In this document: positions 58,406 through 64,000 of the stretch, piece after piece | Position numbering within the stretch: position 1 is the stretch's first letter | How the letters are laid out: each line of letters starts with the position of its first letter | NCBI GenBank assembly: GCA_026214975.1 | Contig: CM047805.1 | Span: forward strand, 4,216,001 to 4,280,000 | Direction: 5' to 3' | DNA from: Gentiana macrophylla | Taxonomy: Eukaryota; Streptophyta; Magnoliopsida; Gentianales; Gentianaceae | Length of the DNA stretch: 64,000 bases | Notes under the pieces: model-generated | The model's database searches: none | Told to the model about the DNA's origin: nothing | Seen by the model: the letters and a program-made list of their open reading frames with translations, nothing else | Program-made: the position numbers and the translations under genes

Positions 58406-60117
58406 TGATGGGAGTCAACTTTATGTGATTCCGGTGCAATTTCCACCCCCGTTTATCCCACTTTTAGCACATTCTCGGTGTTTTTAGACCGTTTTCGGGT
58501 AATATCGTGAGTTTATAGAACGGGGAGTAAATCCGTCATTTTGATGGTTTACTACCTCTTTTCAGTGATATTAACCCCATTCCGAGCACTTTTACCCTCT
58601 GATGAGAGGATTTTTTCACGATCCAAAAACCAAACAATATTTATAATCCACGAAACTCATATACCGTGAAACCACTCTCTAACCGGCCAAACACCGGGTC
58701 GATCGTAGTAGAATGGAAAAGAGTACGGGTCGATCCCACGAGGAAATTGGGTGAATACGAAACATGTGTTAAAATCGATGAACAAAGAGCACACCAACGG
58801 GATAAGCGATCGAAGACCATACTAAACTACGGCACTAAAAAGGATTTAAAGCATGAACCAACAACAACAAGCAATCCCATCGACAAAAGATCGAAACAAT
58901 CAAAGCAAAATCGAGAGAAAGCATATCGACAAAGGAAACTCACAAGATCGACATCGACATACATTAGATCTGAAAGCCCATGTCCCAAATCGACAAAAGA
59001 TCCAGTCTTTAATCCCAACCGTGACCTGCGACGCGAAATCCACAAGCAAACGATCGAATACCGCGTTCGACTATCATAACAAAACTAAAGATCTAAACTA
59101 AAATCACGGGCCCAAGCCTTGATCCGACTATTTAGATGTCAACTTGCATAATGACCGCCGGGCGGTGGGTTGAGCACACCTAAGACGGCCTCGAGCTCAG
59201 TCCATGCCGAAAGAAATGAGGGTATTTGGCTCTCTCAACTAGAGAGCCCCTTATATAGTGCAAAAATCGCGAGTTTGAGCTGGTGGGCCGACCAACTCGG
59301 CTCGTTTGACCCGTCTTCAGTAAATCATTAAAATCTCCCTGTGTGTAGCTCTGAATTGAATGATTCAGGGTGCGTCGGAAAGCTCGTTCAATTCCCTATG
59401 ACTTCCATGAAGATGACTTGACCAGAAAATGCTTCCTCGATGGGTCAAAATGCAGCTCAAAGGACCGGGTGGTGGAAGGCGAACTGCTGCTTCACTGCTG
59501 CGATGTTTGAGGTGTTTTTATAGTCCAGGGCACTTGTCCGTGCGGATAAAAGGCCATCCGTCACGGATAGTTCATCATTTTCCAGCCGTCCGTCACGGAC
59601 AAAATGTGTCATCCGTACGGACAACTCTCTGGTTTTGCCTCAGATTGCTCCATTTTCAGCGACTCTGCGATAAACACTTCATAACTTCTTCATCCGACCT
59701 CTGATTGGGGTGATTCAAAAACCAGTAGAAAGATCTTTGAATTATCTACAACTTTCATGAAGACAACATGACCAGAAAATGCCTCTATAATCGGTCAAAA
59801 TGCTGATGAAGTGAACATATGGTGAGAGCAACAACTATTTCTCTTCCTTTTCTTATTCTTTCTCCTTCCTTGGCTCATTCTTGCACCTTGATCACACTTA
59901 TCATCATAAATCTTCGCCTTCCGGGTTCTCGAGACACCCTAGCCCTGCATCCATATGAAAACAACAAGCAAACGCATAACCCCGCAAACTACGGGTGCTC
60001 GGGAAAAACGAGTATAAAATGCTAAAATAAGGTCGAGTTTACGGAAAACCGTGATCACTCGCCGTGCAATAAAACCTCATTTAATACTCAAAATAGGGTC
60101 TAAACTCACCCGAAACA
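58406..60117 (-). repeat. Tat/Athila-like LTR, minus orientation (about 1.7 kb)
   Basis: Read on the minus strand it resembles the LTR that follows: the gatttatgatga... block (59880-59920 against 60255-60280), the cttcatgaaagttgta block, and the tacgatcgacccgg...tggccggttagagagt block (58640-58740 against 61680-61730). A TATA box (complement of tttttatag, 59514-59522) lies beside CpG palindromes (59537-59622). The left edge truncates LINE-2; the right edge is approximate. Confidence 0.65.
59537..59622. promoter_or_regulatory. Palindrome cluster in the minus-strand LTR U3
   Basis: Motifs tccgtgcgga, atccgtcacggat (59556-59568), gtccgtcacggac (59588-59600) and atccgtacggac (59611-59622) lie just upstream, on the minus strand, of the TATA box at 59514-59522. 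They resemble the TATCCGTACGGATA cluster of copia A. Confidence 0.6.
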
Positions 60118-61793
60118 TGCCGAAATGTGATAATCGTAAATGAACTGCATGCAGAAATGTCTTTGTAAAGTTGGTTCCTATCACCCTCCGGAATCGTTTG
60201 TGTGTCTTGTACGTTCATGAGATTTTAGGGTCTAGGTGTCACGAGAACCCGGAAGGCGAAGATTTATGATGAGAAGTATGATAAAGGTGCAAGAATGAGC
60301 CAAGGAAGAAGAAAAATGAAGAAAGGAAGAAAAATAGTTGGTATCTTCACGCTACGTTCTGTTCATCAGCAATTTGACCTATGATGAAGGCCTTTTATGG
60401 TCATGGACTCTTCATGAAAGTTGTATATAATTGAAAGATCTTTCCAACGCATTTTGAATCACTCAAATCGAGTTACGCATCTTGAAGATATCATGGTTTT
60501 GTTTGCAGCGTAAAATCTGCATCATCTCAAGCGCGTTTGAGATTTCAAACAGGCGTTTCAAAAGCAGAATTTTGGACATAGTGCACCTGAAGCGAAACGC
60601 GCGTTTGGGGACCTCCAAACGCGCGTTTGGAGTCATTTTTCTGCAGATTTTTGCCCCTATAAATACCCCCGTCCATCGAATTTCATTAGATATTCTCCCA
60701 TCTCTTAGCTAAACTATACTCACTCTTTAGCACGAATTTTGTAATGGATTATTCCACTTTCTCTTAGCTTAGATTAGCTTAAACATATTTAGATTCTACT
60801 CTTTCCATGCTCAAATCTCAATTTCAAACACTAAGAGACCACCTTTTAATTACTTCTTTAAATTGTACTTTTTGGATCTCAACTCGAATTTCTTCAAATT
60901 AATGGTAAATTTCTCTTCTCTTTTACTTATTATGGCTTTCATTTACTGTTTTATGTATGTTTTGATTAGTATAATGAGTAGCTAGTTCCTTAACATAGTC
61001 GAATCATGTGAAGACTAGTGAAATCACCCTTTGGGTGACGAAATTGGGAGTGGGTAGTGCTTATTTTCATGCTTTAATGATTTATTCTTGTCTTAGAACT
61101 TGTTTTAACATATTTGGGCTAGATTGATCACCTAGGTCAAAGTCACGCACATCAATCTAAAGATTTGTTCAGATAAAGAAATGTGGGAAAAGGGGTTCTA
61201 GGATCGCGGAGTAGACCCGGCTTAGTTGTTAATCCCAGGCCCAAAGTGAGGTTACTCGTTTTAACGTTTAATCGGTTTAGAGCTTATCGTGTTGGGGTTT
61301 CCGGTTTCCTTAAGGGGGAATTGGTTAGCCTAGCATAGGGTGGTGAAGGAGAGTTGTTCAGATAGCATCACCAGTTTAGAAACCGTTACCCTTGAATAAT
61401 CGTTAAGCACCTTTGGTTATGGTTGGTCGGTAAATGTACACTCCCGGTTAAGTCACTCGAGGGGGAGTAAGTCACTAGTGGGATCATGGTTCAGCTATGC
61501 TCGTAATCCTTAATCTAATCCTCTCAGTAGTTTCTTTTTCTTCTCTTATCTTTAGACTTGTTAATTGAAATGCTTAATTGTCGTTATAGTTATAAAACAC
61601 CTTAAAATCTGGATCGCCTAGACGAAGTTTCAAGTTTGCTTTGGTATTCACAACCATATTCCTTTGGGTCGACCTCGTACTCCTGTAGCTATGCTAGCAA
61701 TCGACCCGGTACACTGCCGGTTAGAGAGTTAGTTTGACCACGGTTTCGAGTCTTTATAAATTGTTTTTGTTGGGGTAAATTTTAGCTCAATCA
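60118..61793 (+). repeat. 5' LTR of a Tat-like element (about 1.68 kb)
   Basis: It ends CTCAATCA directly before a Tat-type PBS. A TATA box (tataaata, 60658-60665) lies 28 bp after the 16-bp palindrome ccaaacgcgcgtttgg (60615-60630). The 5' edge is approximate because it abuts the inverted LTR. The region near 61660 has the gtcgacctcg and caatcgacccgg motifs seen in LTR ends of this group. Confidence 0.7.
60593..60630. promoter_or_regulatory. CpG palindromes upstream of the Tat-like LTR TATA box
   Basis: Two motifs, aaacgcgcgttt (60595-60606) and ccaaacgcgcgtttgg (60615-60630, perfect 16-bp palindrome), lie beside each other. Degenerate forms occur at 60528-60560. Confidence 0.6.
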
Positions 61794-61796
61794 AAA

Positions 61797-61815
61797 TGGC
61801 GCCGTTGCCGGGGAA
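61797..61815 (+). other. Primer-binding site, Tat type
   Basis: tggcgccgttgccgggga follows the LTR end by three bases and is the same site as at 37616. Confidence 0.85.
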
Positions 61816-62025
61816 TATGTTTTTGTGATATCTTGTAAGTGAACCGAAAGCTTAGGCCTAGGTTGTTTTCTTTTTCTTTTTTTTTTCTTGATGTTGGCTT
61901 TTTGTTGAAAAGTCACACCACCTATTGCGGTGGTGGTGGTGACTAGATACCGTGATTGTGTTCTTGTTATTTTCTGAGATCTTGCAGCTTGAGCTTAATT
62001 GGATGGGTTTTTCAATCAATACTAG

Positions 62026-63396
62026 TCACCTGAACAACAATACCCCTACCAACCTCAGGCACCTGAACAATGTTATCAACAACAGTTCGTGCCTCAGCCT
62101 CAATATCAACAACAGAGTAACCAAGGTTCATGGGCGTATCAGTGCCCTAGTGCATGCCAAAGTCAAAATTATGGTTATTCAAGTTATGAGCCACAACATT
62201 ATGAGGGTTGTCCGAACCCTAGTGCTTATCAGGATTACGGTGTTCATACTCAACGCGTTGATAGCTTCACCCAGATTCAGCCACTTGATCAGAGCCTGGC
62301 ATGGCAAGAAGCCTACTACTCACCTCCAATGAATCAAAGTCAGTATGATCAGTTTCCCCCCATGCCACAAGAAGGCTTCACCGACATTCAAATGGAGCAG
62401 TTGATTCAATTGAACGAGAGTTTGATTCAAATGAACAAGGATATGCAAGAGTTCAATAGAAGCTTTGACTCCGACATAAGAAATCTTGAAGACGGGATGG
62501 GGCAATTGATTGAAAAGAGGAGGCATGAGAAAGAGGAAGAGACATGTGCAATAGAGGTGGTCCGGGATGATGATGTTATCAGTGAAGAAGTTCAGGTTGA
62601 GAGTGAGGTTGATGATTCAGTTTGCTATGATGAGGTTTTTGAGCCAGACAGTGAGTTGGGATCGCCCATATTTCCATCACCTCCAATTGCGATATTTGAT
62701 TATGGCAGGTTTCACGTTCTACCTATTGCACCTTCACCCCTTGAGATGAAAATTTATGATACCTTGGTGGAGTGTGTGGTGGAACCTACCATCATGATGC
62801 CTGAGCAAGAATTTTTTGGTGATGAGAATAGCTCGTTTTGGGATAAAGAGGAAGTGCAAGATTTGGAGATGGAAGAGGTGCAAATTTTATCTATTACACC
62901 GCCTCCGGAAGAAATGCAAAATGATGACCTCGAAGGGTGTATGATAGATTTGAGCACACCGTTTGATGAGACAGAATTAAAGTCGGAAGAGAAACTGGGA
63001 TCGCCCATTTCACCCTCACTCCCAATTGAAGTAAATAAAGATGTCTTTATGAAGAGTGTGGTGAAATCGTATGAGACTGAAGATCCATCTATGGTAGAGC
63101 TACCGGGAGAAGTGGATATTATTAGCATGCCGGTCCCGGATTATTACACTCTTCCACCTTGTGTTGATGAGTATTATGCGATCGATTTTGTGTACTCACC
63201 GGTAGATGGAGCTCATAGAATTCGTAAAAGGGGACAACTACCATGGAATGGCAATTACAAGAAGAAGGTGATGAGAGATTTTGACAAAAGAGGATTCCCG
63301 AGTTGGGAAGAGGTAACATCGAGAGCCGAGAGAGGTAAGTTTCTAATGAACTCGGTTTCCGTGATGCTTGCTATTTTAGTCTTCTTGAATTGTTGA
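62026..63396 (+). CDS. Atypical ORF of the Tat-like element (about 456 codons, function unknown)
   Basis: An open frame follows TAG at 62023. A likely original ATG at 62003 is out of frame by one base, so the start may be damaged; there is no clear in-frame ATG before the Gln/Pro-rich part. In order: a Gln/Tyr/Pro-rich N-terminus, a helical stretch (about residues 125-165: LIQLNESLIQMNKDMQEF, MGQLIEKRRHEKEE), then a long acidic Pro-rich part with repeated modules (LGSPIFPSPPI at 62655, LGSPISPSLPI at 62997; PSPLEM and PPPEEM segments). The C-terminal part is basic (RKRGQLPWNGNYKKK) with a short hydrophobic end (VMLAILVFLNC). No protease, RT or integrase motif is present. It replaces gag-pol at this position, as in non-autonomous large derivatives. 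Confidence 0.6.
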   Translation, partial: SPEQQYPYQPQAPEQCYQQQFVPQPQYQQQSNQGSWAYQCPSACQSQNYGYSSYEPQHYEGCPNPSAYQDYGVHTQRVDSFTQIQPLDQSLAWQEAYYSPPMNQSQYDQFPPMPQEGFTDIQMEQLIQLNESLIQMNKDMQEFNRSFDSDIRNLEDGMGQLIEKRRHEKEEETCAIEVVRDDDVISEEVQVESEVDDSVCYDEVFEPDSELGSPIFPSPPIAIFDYGRFHVLPIAPSPLEMKIYDTLVECVVEPTIMMPEQEFFGDENSSFWDKEEVQDLEMEEVQILSITPPPEEMQNDDLEGCMIDLSTPFDETELKSEEKLGSPISPSLPIEVNKDVFMKSVVKSYETEDPSMVELPGEVDIISMPVPDYYTLPPCVDEYYAIDFVYSPVDGAHRIRKRGQLPWNGNYKKKVMRDFDKRGFPSWEEVTSRAERGKFLMNSVSVMLAILVFLNC

Positions 63397-64000
63397 TCTT
63401 TTTGAGCTCGTATTTTGGTTGATGGTTTTGGTGACACTTGTTTGAAATAAAATATTTGAATTTTTGTTTTGAGTCTTTTGAGGTATGAGTCCGTTTAGTG
63501 CCACTACGTCGATGCTAATGACGTTAAACAAAGCACTTCTACCTTTTCTCGCCTGTGCCAATAGTATAACTTTGAAAAAATTGGCACTGTAAAAGTCATC
63601 CCGTCGAGCCAACGACACAAAACAAAGGCGCTTGGGGGAGGCAACCCACATTTTTGATAGTTTTTTTATAGTAACAATGTGTTTGGAGTGGTCTTTGGGT
63701 GCAAGAGGGGAGAGTTTGGCTTAAAAGAGAGGTTGGGGTGAGAATTTCCTCTTGGTTCCGGCTTTTGTACATAGGCGGGGATGTTTTTTTATGTGAGCCT
63801 CTGTGGCCTTATTTTATGCGTGGATGCTCTGTGTTTCTTTTGATTATCTTCACATCCATTGCGATTCCCGTCTAGTATGGTTGATATGCTTTGATAGTTT
63901 GTTTGTGGCATGGCTTCTATTTTTATATATCTCGTATCTATCACCATCTTTTGGCACGTGGACTTTTCCCGTGCATGTGTTTGCCTTAGTTTTTGTTTCT
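63397..64000 (+). other. 3' non-coding part of the Tat-like element, continues off the window
   Basis: A motif gcttgggggaggcaaccca (63630-63648) lies downstream of the ORF. I recall similar sequence after coding regions in plant Tat-type elements. No 3' LTR is reached before the window ends. Confidence 0.6.

Noticed and set aside
58666..59079. 137-aa plus-strand ORF
   Set aside because: It lies antisense in a Tat-like LTR and has the composition of LTR U5 sequence.

Overview
The window looks like a repeat-rich intergenic block from a flowering plant, probably a dicot. It is AT-rich. It holds Ty1/copia and Ty3/gypsy (Athila/Tat-like) retrotransposons with initiator-Met or Tat-type primer sites, L1-type LINEs with endonuclease, RT and RNase H domains, a Stowaway-like MITE, GT-AG introns, and almost no intact host genes. 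There is no bacterial gene organisation, operon, CRISPR array or rRNA.

Layout. 1-4890: AT-rich host sequence with a roughly 270-bp tandem repeat (1216-2540), a Stowaway-like MITE (2634-2909) and a telobox/pyrimidine-rich leader-like stretch (3000-3360). 4891-14873: a heavily rearranged copia zone. One copia element (B1) is split into an inverted 5' piece (4891-5842) and a direct 3' piece (11601-14873). Between them lie a second copia element (B2, minus) and a large fold-back palindrome with arms of about 1.68 kb (8165-9855 and 9925-11601). 14874-16048: a minus-strand gypsy 5' end. 16054-18475: a third copy of the palindrome-arm sequence, then the one convincing small host gene (two coding exons, 18048-18475). 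20079-20675: the C-terminal part of a DUF4378-like host gene cut off by a copia LTR. 20683-36392: nested insertions. Copia A is interrupted by a minus-strand element of a long-LTR family (L), which is interrupted by an L-family copia element (26166-36337, TSD GATAA), whose 5' LTR holds a solo LTR (27245-28711, TSD GGTAT). 36393-46601: an Athila-like gypsy element with a truncated 5' LTR and decayed gag-pol. 46602-47983: host sequence with one candidate exon. 47984-52476: an L1-type LINE on the minus strand with TSDs and patchwork filler at its 5' junction. 53124-58405: a second LINE, split by an L-family solo LTR (TSD CTACC). 58406-64000: two related LTRs head-to-head, the second leading into a Tat-type PBS and an unusual Pro/Glu-rich ORF (62026-63396) that is not recognisable gag-pol; this element runs off the window.

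Most coding sequence is transposon-derived and broken by stops or frameshifts. The points most worth following are the fold-back locus, a possible source of hairpin RNA; the inverted 54-bp overlap that marks how element B1 was split; CpG-centred palindrome clusters just upstream of the TATA box in five LTRs of different families; the atypical ORF of the Tat-like element; and the ping-pong filler at the LINE 5' junction.
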